64,000 nucleotides of DNA, taken from NCBI GenBank assembly GCA_020055645.1, contig CM034546.1, forward strand, positions 54,808,001 to 54,872,000, given 5' to 3'. Positions 11,419-23,284 of this stretch are shown here, piece by piece (within the stretch, counting starts at the first letter, position 1; every line of letters starts with the position of its first letter). The notes under the pieces are model-generated. The model worked only from the letters and a program-made list of their open reading frames with translations, had not been told where the DNA came from and ran no database searches. Source of the stretch: Tomocerus qinae. Lineage: Eukaryota; Arthropoda; Collembola; Entomobryomorpha; Tomoceridae. The translations under genes and the position numbers were made by a program.

Positions 11419-14200
11419 TAAACTTGATTAAACTAGTGCAATTCCTTTATTATTGTGTCGCTTGAGCCAGTAATGTTGGAAGCCTATAAAAAATAAATGA
11501 TTGTCACTATCACCGCAATCTCTATTATTATTTGTATAACAAAGTACAGTAAGTAGGCTGTACTAATAAAACAAAACAAGATATCGAAATGAAACAGAAA
11601 GTTGCAGTCTACAATCTAGATGAGGGGCTAATTTTAATATTTCAAAAAATTCCATTAAGTAATTCAAATAGGTATTTATGAATAAGGGTATTTCCTTTTT
11701 GGCATCACCTAGCATCGCATCAAGCATCTGGGCTTGAGCGGAATATAAAAGAAAACAATGTACAATATCAAAGATTTTATCAGTTACTGTTTTATTATTT
11801 TAACTATTTTACATAGACGCAGGCGGTCCAGAGAGCTAGGTTAGGCTAGGTTTTTGCCATTAACGAAAACCCCTTTACTAAGTATCATTGATGAATGATA
11901 TTACCATAATTCTCTTTCAAAGATCATTTCATGCACCCACAGCTTAATATTTAAAAATGTCTAAATGTTTTGATTTCTCAATTTTTTGATTGTTTAGTTT
12001 AAGAGATATATATTTCATCATCACAATTCATGTTGCCTTATTTCATGGAAGTAAAAATATTATTCAAATCGAAGCGAATGTAAGATTATAGCTAACAGAG
12101 TTCACAGCTTTTTTGTCAATTAGTAATACCAATTCGTATTTTTAAACGAATGCTTAATAATAGACCTTATTCATATTAGCATCAGCGCCACTGCTGTTAG
12201 GTATAACGAGAACGGCGAAGGTTACTCAAACGGGTAAATGAATGAATAGTAACCGTTCGCACACCGGTGGTATACCGCCACACCACGTGACACACCCAAA
12301 CAAATACATACAATACAGATTCATTCTAAGTGAAGTTGAAATAGAAGAAACCGTATAGCTAAGCCTCCTTTTTGTTGGGTTTTTTATAAAGTATACTTGG
12401 AAATTCTAAGACGTTAATTAAAATGAGTTGCAGAAATAATAAAATAAATAATAAAATTGTAATACGGCTCTGCTTCGTTTTTAATAAAATTTTCAGGTTT
12501 TCAAGGATTTAAAACGAATTGCTAATTTTTGCAAAATTACATTTCAAAATTTAATACATGGATAAGCCTATTAGGCAATTATTATTATTATTAATTACTA
12601 TAAATTATTTCCAAGTATACTTTATAAAAAACCCAACAAAAAGGAGGCTTAGCTATACGGTTTCTTCTATTTCAACTTCACTTAGAATGAATCTGTATTG
12701 TATGTATTTGTTTGGGTGTGTCACGTGGTGTGGCGGTATACCACCGGTGTGCGAACGGTTACTATTCATTCATTTACCCGTTTGAGTAACCTTCGCCGTT
12801 CTCGTTATACCTAACAGCAGTGGCGCTGATCCTAATATGAATAAGGTCTATTAATAACAATTATAATAGGTGAATAACTATTAAGTAAACAATAAAAATA
12901 CTAAGTATAAAATGCGATAGTACTGTGACGGTGCAAAATATAACTTTTAAACGATTTATCTGAATTAATTACCTTCTTAATAGCTTCTTTAGTTCTCCAT
13001 ATTAAATGCCTTAAACTGAAATGTTGAATGTTGTCGAGTCACTCCATCTCCAATCTTGAATCTCTCTAATAAAACAACATAATTAAATTCAGAAAAGGAT
13101 ATACGTTTTCACGTAAGAGTTTACAATTAATTTTAGTTTATCATTAGTGATTAAAATTACGTCGTTGTCGTTACCCAGTTTCTGACTTATAAAAGTGAAA
13201 TGGATGAAGGAATTTAAATCATGACTGATATAACATGAACTGACTTAAAGATGCTAAATTAATCAGTTTTATTCAGTAATGTTGAAGTAAAGTTGGTTGA
13301 AGGTTTCAATTGTCAATTTAATTTGAAACGAATGACGATGGACGAAGGATGAAGGAACTGTGAACTGACTGACACTGAACTGCTGAACTGAAGAAAAACA
13401 CAAGAAATGAAAATATACAGAATAAGATAACAAGCTTTGAATTTCGTGCACAGTGAGACTTCCTCTATTGCGACCATGAAATAGCTTATCAATAGGTAGG
13501 TGCGGTGGTTTTGTATCATTATTTTGTAGGAGAGGAAAACGGTTGAAAGAAAAATTGGATATTATATTGGAATTGGAACATTGGAAGTATGGAAGTTTGG
13601 AATTGGAAGGAAAGGAACCATTATTGTGCATTAAAACCGTAAATTATTGGGCTGTTTTCATTTTCATCAATTTCAACTATTTAAGACCAATAGACCAAAG
13701 TCTATTGGTCTTAGTCAGTCAAAGTCAAAGAAGTTTGTTTGGTTTAAACTTTCATTTCATTTGGTTTTAACGTTTTGGACGTTATTATTTATTCACAATA
13801 ATCATGATTTTTACAAGTAACATTTTACCAGTTTGGTAATACAGTGGATAACCACTGTATCAGATCAGGCTATGTAGCTTGTTACTTTGTCACAGCCATG
13901 ATAAATAAATGGCTTGTTACCTTGTAATATTAAGCAGACGATATAATTCATATAAATAATAAAATGAGTATTTTTAGTTTTGTAAGTCTACAAATACGCG
14001 GGTTCTATTCATTATATTATAATATTTCAAAAGGTAAAATAGTCACATTTGATCCAAGTAATTTATTACATTGATTGACATCTCTGAAAAGGAACAAAAT
14101 ATTTATAAACTGTGTATGCAGTAAAACAATTAGTATTAACTACGAATGGATTTCTTAAAGTAATAATGCTATACTAACTTACATTTAGAGGTAATATATT
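11419..14200. other. Intergenic region between gene 2 (3' end) and gene 1 (5' end)
   Basis: No coding exon is supported. It should hold the promoter and 5' UTR of gene 1 and the 3' UTR of gene 2. A fold-back element occupies 12161-12850, and a short perfect hairpin (ACCAATAGAC / GTCTATTGGT) lies near 13688-13712. Confidence 0.5.
12161..12850. mobile_element. 690-bp fold-back element (TIR family Z)
   Basis: Two long arms, about 12161-12405 and 12606-12850, are inverted copies of each other. The ends read TAGACCTTATTCATATTA and its complement, and a 7-base direct repeat TTAATAA flanks both sides (12154-12160 and 12851-12857). It has no transposase ORF, so it is a non-autonomous DNA element. 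The other copy in this window is 58845-59554 in the duplicated contig. Confidence 0.8.
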
Positions 14201-14749
14201 TATACAGGTATATACTTTGCATTGTATCCAATCATGTGCCTTTACTATGTGTGAGAACATTAAATTGAACGTTGGAAATACTTCTTCGTAAATATCACAT
14301 TTATTATGTTGCCAGTGGGTCAACATTTGGCTTTTCCAATCTGCAGGGGAAGAAACACTTTTTCACAGTCTTTACATTTCAGCACTCGATATTGACTAGA
14401 CGTTTTTCTACTTGTGCTTCGTTATCATTACTCGAATGAACAATATCAGTTATAATCTCTTAGCAAATGATGGTGTCCTTCCTCTTGTTCAGTCTTGTTT
14501 GACGTAAGCTGTTTTATCTCTTACGCGTTTTACTTGGACACTTCTTTGATAAAATACGATTTCTGTATGAATTTCCTTGTGAGACTTGTAACTCTTCTGA
14601 ATCAGCGAAACGTGGATCACAATTTTCACACAGGCAATTAATCGCAGAATTTGATTGCATTGGGTCCACTGATACATTTTATGGTATAACTACTTGTCCA
14701 TCAATTACTGTACCCTCCAATATCTCGAAGGGTTCATCTTCTTGTACAT
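14200..14749 (-). pseudogene. Degenerate C2H2 exon of gene 2
   Basis: It aligns along its length with the gene 1 and gene 3 zinc-finger exons. An in-frame TAA at 14679-14681 comes 23 codons in, and several later frame changes follow. The first finger is also damaged (CENCDPRF). The remains of fingers 2 and 3 lie at about 14260-14380. Confidence 0.75.
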
Positions 14750-17700
14750 CTGCAAAATAATAATTTTCATCAACCATTATCAATCGGGAAGACAAAAAAT
14801 ATATTAGATTAGTACATTCAATTAAAATATTTTAATTTACTGCACCCTGACATTAAGAATTAAATTATTAACAGATATGGATTTTAATATTTATATCTAA
14901 GTGTCCGTCAAACAATCCGACATGACTTTATTTAATTATAAACATTTACAAAAAGAATGACAAAAATCAATCAATCAATACAACAAATAAAAAAATGAAA
15001 TACACACCTAAAATAAATTTCCAGCTTCAAAGTAATAAATATCGAATAAAAAGTAATGAATAACCAACCTCTTCCCAGATGTAGAGTAGGAACTGCAGTT
15101 ATGAACAACTTAGTCTTTTGACAAGAAATAGCAAAATATTTTTTTTCAAAATGCCTTGAGCATAAACGAGAACTTAATTTAGGAACCCAACTACTATCAT
15201 TTCTTGACTTTCTAATGAACTGGATCCACAAATCTCTGACTTGTATATGTTTCTCGCTTGGAATTCTAAATACATAAAATCGTTAGTTGTAGAAGTTAGT
15301 TTTTGATACATTATTTATTAGTTTTCCATTTTAACGATGTTACCTGTGCCAAGAAATTAATTCTTTGTGTTTTAAACGTTTCGTTGTATCACAGTTAAAA
15401 ACAGCACAACAGTGGCATCCACTCTTTTCGATTTGTCTACGAAGCGAGAATACTAAAACAAAAAATAGAGCGTTTTTTGGTTAGTTTTATCGTTTTCAAT
15501 TAAATATATTTAAGTAAATTATTTATAACAAAAAAATAATTTTCGAATAGCATTATCTGCTAACTGTCATTTTTACTGCTATTTTAGTATGACCTTATAG
15601 TTTATTTAGCAGAGTTGCAAGGGAGAAAAGGAATTTTTGACTTAAAACCCAAAATTTTTTCGTAATTATTTGTCGCCCCCCCTGAAATTTTTTATGGCTG
15701 CGGCCCTGTTAATTAGTGTCATTACACTTTTGTCCCAAACTGAGCATAGGAAGTAGAAAAGTGGACTTAGCAGCAGGGCGGAAATTCCTATGCTACATTT
15801 TACATTGCTTAGCAATGGGCATGTTTAATTGTAATTAACTTGTTCCACTTATAAGTGTAAATTCATACCTGAAGTTTGGACATTATCCAATAGAAAGCCT
15901 CCTTGTTCGACAGTTAGACAGTTAGTAGTATAATTCTTTGGAGAGGTCAAATGGTTTACTATTTGCGCAGGGGAGTCAAGATTTTTAATTTCAAGGACAT
16001 CCTGAGATGAGGGGTTTTGTATTTCTTCGTTTGCTTCCGTTTCTGGATTACTTTGAGATTGAGGGTCCTCTACATTAAACACTAAAGAAATTATGTAACT
16101 AAATTTTACCAATTTTCTACGTCAAAATAATAAATATCGAAGAAGACTTTACGAATAACATTAAAATAGACACCTCTCCCAATATTCAAAGTAGGAACTG
16201 AATTTCTGTACAACGTAGTTCGGCTATAATTGACGCTGAAATCTTTCTTTGCAAAATGCCGTGAGCATACAAGAGAATTTGCTTTGGGTAGCCAACTACT
16301 TTCATTTCTTGACTTTCTAATAAATTGGAGCCACACATCTCTGATTTTTAATCGTTGCTTATCTGGAATTCTAAATATATAAAAATTTCAAACGTCATTT
16401 GTTTACCGTTACATTATTTATGTATTTTTAAATTTTAGAAATTTTACCTATGCCAAGAAACTAATCCTTCATGTTCTGAACGTTTCGTTGTGTCACAGTT
16501 GAAAATGACACAACCATGGTTTCCAATATTTTTATTTTGACTACCATAAGACAATACTAGATCAAAAACAGAAAATTTATTTAAAAGGTTTTCATTTTTT
16601 CATTTAAATATTATACTTGTTTGTATTGATTAATTGTAATTTGCTTAAAATAGCATTATTGCTATAGGGTATTATCAGACTCATATTCAGAGGGGGTGCT
16701 TGCGCCCCCCTATATTCCAGTGAAAGAGGATTTAGTTTGTCAAAAAACGGTTTATAAAAACAATTTTCGCCCTTAAAAATGTATTTTCACTTTTCACCAA
16801 TATTTTTTGGTGCTTGTCTGAGTGTACAATCAACATACCTGAGGTTTGGGGATTATTCCATGAAAAGCGTCCTTGTTCCATAGTTTGAAAATTATTTATT
16901 GGAGAGTTCAAATGGTTAACTATTTGCAATGGAGATTCAAGATTTTCAATTTCCACAACTTCCGGAGAAAAAGGGTTTTCTATTTCTTCGTTTGCTTCAG
17001 TTTCCGATTTCTCTTGAGATTGAGGGTCCTCCATACTAAAATCTAAAGAAATTGTTTAACTCGAATTTTAGATCAAAAGAATTATTGATAAAATTCCTGG
17101 GTATATGCCTGGGTATATAGTATTACGCATATTTTCAAAAATTAATGTCCACTTCTTATCTATTTATTTAGAAATCCCATAAAACGGATATACCACCTGC
17201 AGTGTACAAAATTTACCACTTTTTAGGCTTTTTTACCATCACAATGGTAAAAAGCACTTAATGGTATAATGGTAAAATGGTAAATTTTAGCGATTTATTT
17301 TAGGAAGCTTAGTACAGAAACACAAGACTTCCTAAAATATAGGTTTTAAAACTTCGTTTTCTATGAAATAATATTTCCAATTAGCCTCTTAGTTAATCAA
17401 ATTAATCCAATTTATTTGATTGTTTACCGAAAGTTGTAAAAAATGCTACTAGAACCAAGACTAATATATTTAGATTCTTTAATTGCAATTCATTTCTCAA
17501 TTAATGTTTTCGATAATGTACCCCAACGCATACCTCTATGTACTAAATTTAGCACGTAGGTATGCTTTGGGGTACATTATTGAAAACATCAATTGACAAA
17601 TAAGGGCTCTTAGTGCCTCTATATTGGTTGAATCCAACTTTGATTGATGAATTGAATACTTATCAATTTGTGACAACAATCATCAGCTGCTAGGCTATTC

Positions 17701-20700
17701 CATACTTTGGCGCCGAATTTTATTCAAAATTTAAACACAAAATTTAACTAGCCTAACCCCACTAACAAACGTATGGATATTAGGCTTTTTCCGCCACCAA
17801 ATAAAAATAAGATTTTGACTTTTTCGTTCCTTAAAGGACAATATGTATTTTTTTTAAATTCATTAAATGAGTCAAAAATAGGCAAAAAATGACAAACTAA
17901 ACTGTTTTGTAATTTCAAGTAAAATTTTTCTTCTTTTTTTTGTATTTCGAGAGAGTATTTGTTCTGGATGCCCCCCTTAATACATACAGCATTGCCACTC
18001 CTTAATATTACCTCTAGACTTATTTCTCCTAATAGCGACACAAAATTGTCTACTTTTACTGTCAACATAATGTGAATGTTCATTTTCACTTAGTTTTGCG
18101 TAAGCTATACTGTCAATAACAGTCAACAGTGGATTATGGTAAAATTGTAATTAACTTATTTGTCTAAGTGCACAATCAACATACCTGAGGTTTGGAAATT
18201 ATTCCTTGGAGAGTTCAAATGATAAATCATATGAGATGGAGATTCCAGATTTTCAATTTCCACTACGTCCGGAGATGAGGGGTTTTGTATTTCTTCGTTT
18301 GCTTCAATGTCTATTCTTTCTTGAGATTGAGAGTCCATCATACTAAAATCTAAAGAAATTGTGTAACTAGAATTTTAGATCAAAATAATAAAAATCTAAC
18401 AAAACGTTACGAATAACATTTAGATAAGTACCTCCTCCAATATTTTGAGTAGGAACTGAATTTCTGCACAACGTAGTCCGTTGATAAGTAAAACTAAAGT
18501 CTTTCCTTTCAAAATGCCTTGAGCATAAAAGAGAATTTGATTTAGGAAGCCAACTATTATCATTTCTTGACTTTCTAATGAACTGGAGCCACAAATCTCT
18601 GACTTGCATGTTTTTCCCGCTTGGAATTCTAAATATATAAAATCGTTAGTTTTAGGAGTTATCTTTTGATACGTTATTTATTAATTTTCAATTTTAAGAA
18701 TGTTACCTATGCCAAGAAATTAATTCTTTGTGTTCTAAACGTTTTGTTGTATCACAGTTGAGAATGACACAACTGTGGGAACCACTCTTTTCGATTTGAT
18801 TACCATGAGAGAATACTAGATCAAAAACAATGTATTTGTAAGTTATATCCTTTTTCATTTAAAAATATTTTATTAGGGTAATTTTTTTTGCCCAACATAC
18901 AGTGAGCAAAGAAAATAAAAACAGTCGACCAAAATTTGCTTTACTGTCATAGTCATGGCACTACATTTTATTTTACGATTCTTAGCACTAGAGAGGCTTA
19001 ATTGTATTTAACTTGTTTGTCTTATATTGTAAAATCTACATACCTGAAGTTTGAGCATTATGACTTGAAGAGTGTTCTTGTTCAATAGGTTGACAATTAT
19101 TGTCAGACTTCTTTGGAGAGTTCAAATGGTTAACTATTTGCAATGGAGATTCAAGATTGACAATTTCTACTACATCCGGAGATAAGGGGTTTTGTATTTC
19201 TTCGTTTGCTTCAGTTTCTATTCTTTCTTGAGATTGAGTGTCTTCCATACTAAAATCTAAAGAAATTTTGTAACTAGAATTTTGGATCAAAGTAATAAAA
19301 ATCTAAGAAAACGTAATGAATAACTAACCTCTTCCTAGATGTAGAGTAGGAACTGCAGTTTGGAATAACCTAGTCCGTTGACAAGAAATAGAATAATATT
19401 TCTTTTCAAAATGCCTTGAGCATAAACGAGAATTTAATTTAGGAACCCAACTGCTATCATTTCTTGACTTTCTAATGAATTGGATCCACAAATCTCTGAG
19501 TTGCATGTTTTTCTCGCTTGGAATTCTAAATATATAAACTCGTTAGTTTTAGGAGTTAGGTTTTGCTATATTATTTTATAATTTTCAATTTTAAGAATGT
19601 TACCTATGCCAAGATATTAATTCTTTGTGTTCTAAACGTTTCGTTGTATCACAGTTAAAAATAACACAACCATGGGATCCACTCTTTTCGATATTTCTAC
19701 GATGCGAGAATACTAAAACAAAAACAGAGCGTTTATTTGGTAAGTTCATTCTTTTTCATTAAAAAATATTTTTATTTGGGTAAATTATTTTTTTGCCCTA
19801 CAGTGAGCATAGGAAATAAAAACAGTGGACCAAAATTTGCTCTACTGCTATGGCACTACATTCTATTTAATGGCTGGCCCTTCTCTTGTAATGTCCTTTC
19901 GGAAATCACCCGCTGGCCAACAACTCATTTATCCGACTTCAACACAATATGTGGATATATATACACTGTATCCGAATCCACTCCCAACAAATATTAGCTG
20001 ACCAATAATACCCGCTTAAGCAAGTGATAAACATTTAACAAAATCCGAATTTTCGGATTAAATTGTGAAAATTTGAAGATTTTAATAAATGTTTTGTTGG
20101 CCAGCGGGTGATTTCCAAAAAAACATTACAAGAGAAGGGCCAGCTATGTTCTATTTTACATTGCTTTCCACCAGGCAGGTGTAATTAACTTTGTCTTATA
20201 ATTGTAAAATCTACATACCTGAAGTTTGAGCATTATGACTTGAAGAGTGTTCTTGTTCAATAGTTTGGCAATTATTGTTAGACTTCTTTGGAGAGTTCAA
20301 ATGGCTAACTATGTTTACAGGGGAGTCAAGATTGACAATTTCTACTACATCTGGAGATGCGGGGTTTTGTATTTCTTTGCTTGCTTCAATATTCATTTCC
20401 CAGGGATAGAGGATCTTCCATCAATTTTTCTTCCAGAAGAGTAGGGCTCTCAATTTTAATTTCATCTGATGATAAAAGATTTATAATCTCCATTTCCTGT
20501 GCATTTATTTCATTTTCCATTTCCAGCAGAGATAAGATTCCATTCTTGTTTATTTCTTCTAAAGAAAAAGGACTTTTGATATCAAACACTACTGAAGACA
20601 AAGGATCCTCAATTTCCACTTCCTCATAAAACATAGGATCCTCAATTTTTTCTTCCACAGGAGACAAAGGATCCTCAATTTTCTCTTCCTCAGGAGACAA

Positions 20701-22696
20701 AGTATCCCCAATTTGTACTTGCTCAGGAGTTGAAGGCTCTCCAATTTCCATTTCCTCCAATACTGGCATTTTATTACCTATAAAAACATAGTAATAGTTG
20801 ATCTGACTAAATTTATGAAAATGTACTTTATTTATTATGTAAAATATATTTTAGAACATAAATAAAATTAGTTTGAAACAAGAAAATAACGAGAAATCAA
20901 CACATCGTCCTTTAAGGAAGGAAAAGCCCATATCCACTTTTTTGTTTGGTACAGGAAAAAGCCTATATCCATTTTTCGTTGGGTGCAGGAAATAGTCTAA
21001 CTCAACTAACAAGCGTATGGATATCGTCTTTTTCCTGTACCAAACAAAAAATGGATATTGATTGGCTTTTTCCTTTACCAATCAGAAAGTGGATAGAGGC
21101 TTTCTGCGTCCTTAAGGGACGATATTATGCAATTTTGAAGCAATTATGAATAACAAATTAAATCATCGCGGGAATTAGTACGGCACCGCATTCTACAAAA
21201 TATTTTTTTCAAAAACGAATAAAAATTATAGCGTACCAAGTAAAAGTGTTGGCAATGCATCTTTTTGTAAAGTAGCTACTCCATTTGAACATATAGTGAT
21301 AACCTTTGGTTCAAAATGCCTTGAACACACTTGGGAATACTCGTCTGGTTCCCAGTTAGGGTCATTTCTTGTCTTTTGGATAATTTCTATCCATAAACAT
21401 CTCAATTTGAAGTATCTGATTCGAGGAAGCCTAAAATTATATACATTTCAATTTATACTAAACGAGTATTTAATAAACAAAAAAAATTTCATTCTTACCG
21501 ATGGAAAGTAGCTGAATTCATGGCAACAGTGTTTTTGTGTATATCACAACCGCCGATAACACAGCTGTTTTCGTAGTGACAATAGGTATGATCGTTCAAA
21601 ACTATAATGAGAAGATAAAACCAAATTATTATTTGTAAACTTCCTTTTCACAATCAAAATCATTTTTAAAGCTTCGAAAAGCATCTCTACTTTAGTGTTT
21701 AATATAATACACTGTAATTAATGACATTATAATATTTAATGAGTGCGTTATTAATAGCAACTTACCCGATAATGCTTTCAATCTGATTGGAGATTCTTCT
21801 GTTTTTTCCTCAGGTGAATCTATAATATTGGACAATTTACCTAACAATTTATATTTTTGATAAATAGACGGTAGACATGCACATAAATGTAATATGTACT
21901 ATGTACTAGGTTTTTAACTTATTTGGAAGCAAAAAAGTTATCAAAAGAGCACGTTGGAAAATTATATAATTTTATATTTTAACTATTTTTCAAAAAATGA
22001 AAACAGAATGACATTAGAAAAATTTTAGTTTGAAGCACTTGTGAAAGGCAGTTCTTTAAAAGAAAGTGCTTTTGTTTGGATAGTCTGCTTTGGCATTCTT
22101 CAATACTAATTATTGAGTACATAATTATAGTAAATTAACTATTCACCAGTGACCAGCAATGGTTTTTGAATTATAATTAAATCTTACATCTGATACAGAT
22201 GAAGCCTGCACTTTCGCAGTTTATCTTGGACATGAATGCCTTTGTTAAAAGCAGTATCTCTATTTCATTTTATAAATGTTTTAAGAATCTGTATTTAACT
22301 GAGAATAAACATACCTATGTCAAGGAAAAGGGTTGGAATTGACCCACGGTGAAGAAAGGATTTATTTTTCTCCACCATGAAACATTTCCGGCGGAAATGT
22401 TTGGAGCATATTCTGAATTTGGCGTTGGTTCCCAGCTAGAATTATTGTTACATTTCCTGATTATATCAATCCATTGCTGTCTAATTCCTGCTGTATGTCT
22501 TCTGACAGATGCTTTGGGAAATCTAAAACCGCTTATAATTAGTAATCGACTTGTGTTATAATAATGTAAGTATTGAGCAAATATTTTTGTGGTCTTACCG
22601 ATGCCATGACACAACTTCGGTATTATAATCGTTTTCTTCTACTATCGTACATTTTCTTACGACACAGCTATGACAAGCGGAAAAGGCGGAACGCAT
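14679..22696 (-). CDS. Gene 2: six-THAP protein with regularly repeated THAP-acidic units; C2H2 exon broken
   Basis: Exons: A/B pairs at 22599-22696/22315-22522, 21499-21601/21237-21430, 19604-19712/19329-19525, 18707-18815/18432-18628, 16448-16556/16174-16370 and 15344-15452/15069-15265. Linkers are 21766-21819, 20219-20777, 19044-19256, 18185-18349, 16839-17042 and 15869-16081. The start is taken at ATG 22696 because it gives a short N-terminus before CVVRKC, as in gene 1; an upstream in-frame ATG at 22798 is possible. The C2H2 exon begins at 14749 and hits TAA at 14679-14681, where gene 3 has Ser, so fingers are lost. Exon B of THAP 1 and the long acidic exon each carry a one-base shift. 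It is either a decaying gene or a truncated product with local sequence errors. Confidence 0.62.
15069..15452 (-). other. Gene 2 THAP module 6
   Basis: Exon A 15344-15452 (CAVFNC) and exon B 15069-15265 (CSRHF, AVPTLH). It is followed directly by the broken C2H2 exon. Confidence 0.78.
15869..16556 (-). other. Gene 2 repeat unit: THAP module 5 plus linker
   Basis: Exon A 16448-16556 (CVIFNC), exon B 16174-16370 (CSRHF, SVPTLN) and linker 15869-16081. All lengths keep frame. Confidence 0.78.
16839..17042 (-). other. Gene 2 orphan linker exon (its THAP pair is missing)
   Basis: A 204-base phase 1-1 linker of the unit type (SPEVVEIENLESPLQIVNHL). The THAP pair expected upstream between 17.05 and 18.18 kb is absent; that stretch holds mobile-element sequence instead. 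Confidence 0.65.
17497..17596. mobile_element. 100-bp palindromic element (TIR family A)
   Basis: Terminal inverted repeats of about 28 bases (17497-17524 and 17569-17596) contain GTTTTCGATAATGTACCCC. The second family member, with the same ends and a longer interior, is at 39687-39859. Confidence 0.75.
17745..17842. mobile_element. Partial, diverged copy of family D element
   Basis: It matches the right half of the elements at 20904-21123 and 32241-32453: the CCACTAACAA block, GGCTTTTTCC, then a TCCTTAAAGGACAAT-like end. The left half is missing. Confidence 0.5.
18185..18815 (-). other. Gene 2 repeat unit: THAP module 4 plus linker
   Basis: Exon A 18707-18815 (CVILNC), exon B 18432-18628 (CSRHF, SVPTQN) and linker 18185-18349, 165 bases and shorter than its siblings. 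Confidence 0.76.
19044..19712 (-). other. Gene 2 repeat unit: THAP module 3 plus linker
   Basis: Exon A 19604-19712 (CVIFNC), exon B 19329-19525 (CSRHF, AVPTLH) and linker 19044-19256 (SPDVVEIVNLESP). First clear copy of a unit of roughly 1 kb repeated in this gene. Confidence 0.78.
19873..20144. mobile_element. About 272-bp palindromic element (TIR family E)
   Basis: The ends read GCTGGCCCTTCTCTTGTAAT and its inverted copy. A second inverted block (GGAAATCACCCGCTGGCCAA) follows the first. It lies in the intron between a THAP unit and the long acidic exon of gene 2. No ORF. The exact ends and target duplication are uncertain. Confidence 0.7.
20219..20777 (-). other. Gene 2 long acidic linker exon, one frame break
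   Basis: The 5' part encodes repeats like EDPLSPVEEKI. The 3' part matches the short linkers of the following units (EIQNPASPDVVEIVN). The two are joined out of frame at about 20390, and the exon length of 559 is not a multiple of three. It looks like a fusion of a long acidic exon with a unit-type linker. Confidence 0.55.
20904..21123. mobile_element. 220-bp palindromic element (TIR family D), copy 1
   Basis: It begins ATCGTCCTTTAAGGAAGG and ends with the near-complement (CGTCCTTAAGGGACGAT). Internal blocks GGTACAGGAAAAAGCC also occur inverted. It sits in an intron of gene 2. Confidence 0.75.
21237..21601 (-). other. Gene 2 THAP module 2
   Basis: Exon A 21499-21601 (CVIGGCDIH) and exon B 21237-21430 (CSRHF, ALPTLL). 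Lengths keep frame. Confidence 0.78.
21766..21819 (-). other. Gene 2 short linker exon
   Basis: A 54-base phase 1-1 exon encodes SPEEKTEESPIRLKALS. Acidic then basic; no domain. Confidence 0.55.
22315..22696 (-). other. Gene 2 THAP module 1 (start codon; exon B frameshifted)
   Basis: Exon A 22599-22696 contains CHSC followed by CVVRKC. Exon B 22315-22522 is 208 bases, not 2 mod 3. An extra base near 22415 splits the frame, after which CSKHF and SIPTLF are read in the shifted frame. Confidence 0.6.
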
Positions 22697-23060
22697 TTTT
22701 AGGTTTTGATTTATGCAAATACTTTTGACTTGGATTTCTTTCATTAACCGTTGAACCCTTACCCTACATTTGTGCAATAACAATAGTAAAAAATACAATT
22801 GTATCCATTATGACATTAGCACTTTTTATGTCAGATTTAAAAGAGTTAATTATGGATGTGTAATAATAATTAAAGTACGTAATAAAACTCATTTTTCCAT
22901 TACCTGTCACATGTATTGTGTATACCTGTATTCCACAAAAATATATTAGTCATTCATTCTTTTTGTGTCCTTTTCTTTGACTGTTGATTGCTAACTTGCT
23001 AAGTGGTATTATTTTATAGACGTGGATTATTTATATTACAGAAATATGAAATTCGACGCG

Positions 23061-23167
23061 AATAGACCTTTTCGCGGTTAGGCACTTTTGGTGGGCAGAA
23101 CATGGATAGGGTACGTGGACTATCTATGTTGGCCCACCAAAAGTGCCTAACCGCGAAAAGGTCTATT
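23061..23167. mobile_element. 107-bp palindromic element (TIR family G), copy 1
   Basis: Near-perfect inverted arms start AATAGACCTTTTCGCGG and contain GGTTAGGCACTTTTGGTGGG. The relative at 40362-40472 has the same arms with AATTGACGTTTTCACGG. Confidence 0.78.
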
Positions 23168-23175
23168 AATTCGCT

Positions 23176-23284
23176 AATAGAGGTTTCCCACAATTGGTGA
23201 CCAGTCACTAAATTAACATGAATAGGTATTGATATGACTACAGTACCTACCTGTGTTATCCTGGAATTGTGGGAAACGTCTATT
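23176..23284. mobile_element. About 109-bp palindromic element (TIR family B), copy 1
   Basis: The ends are AATAGAGGTTTCCCACAATT and its inverted copy with one mismatch. The interior (CACTAAATTAACATGAATA) is shared with 39577-39689. It lies nine bases from the family G element. Confidence 0.72.

Larger units (their letters stand above)
17043..18184. other. Element-rich gap inside gene 2
   Basis: No exon is supported. It holds a 100-bp palindromic element (17497-17596), a run of GGTAAA-type short repeats near 17215-17290 and a partial relative of the family D element (about 17745-17842). Confidence 0.55.

Noticed and set aside
12558-12785. Plus-strand ORF of 75 codons (and relatives at 58881-59201 and 59306-59488)
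   Set aside because: It lies inside the arms of the fold-back element and occurs in both arm orientations, so it is chance coding in an inverted repeat.
13269-13631. Overlapping ORFs upstream of gene 1 on both strands
   Set aside because: Low-complexity composition, no homolog and no gene-like context. The copy at 60039-60308 is only the haplotig counterpart.
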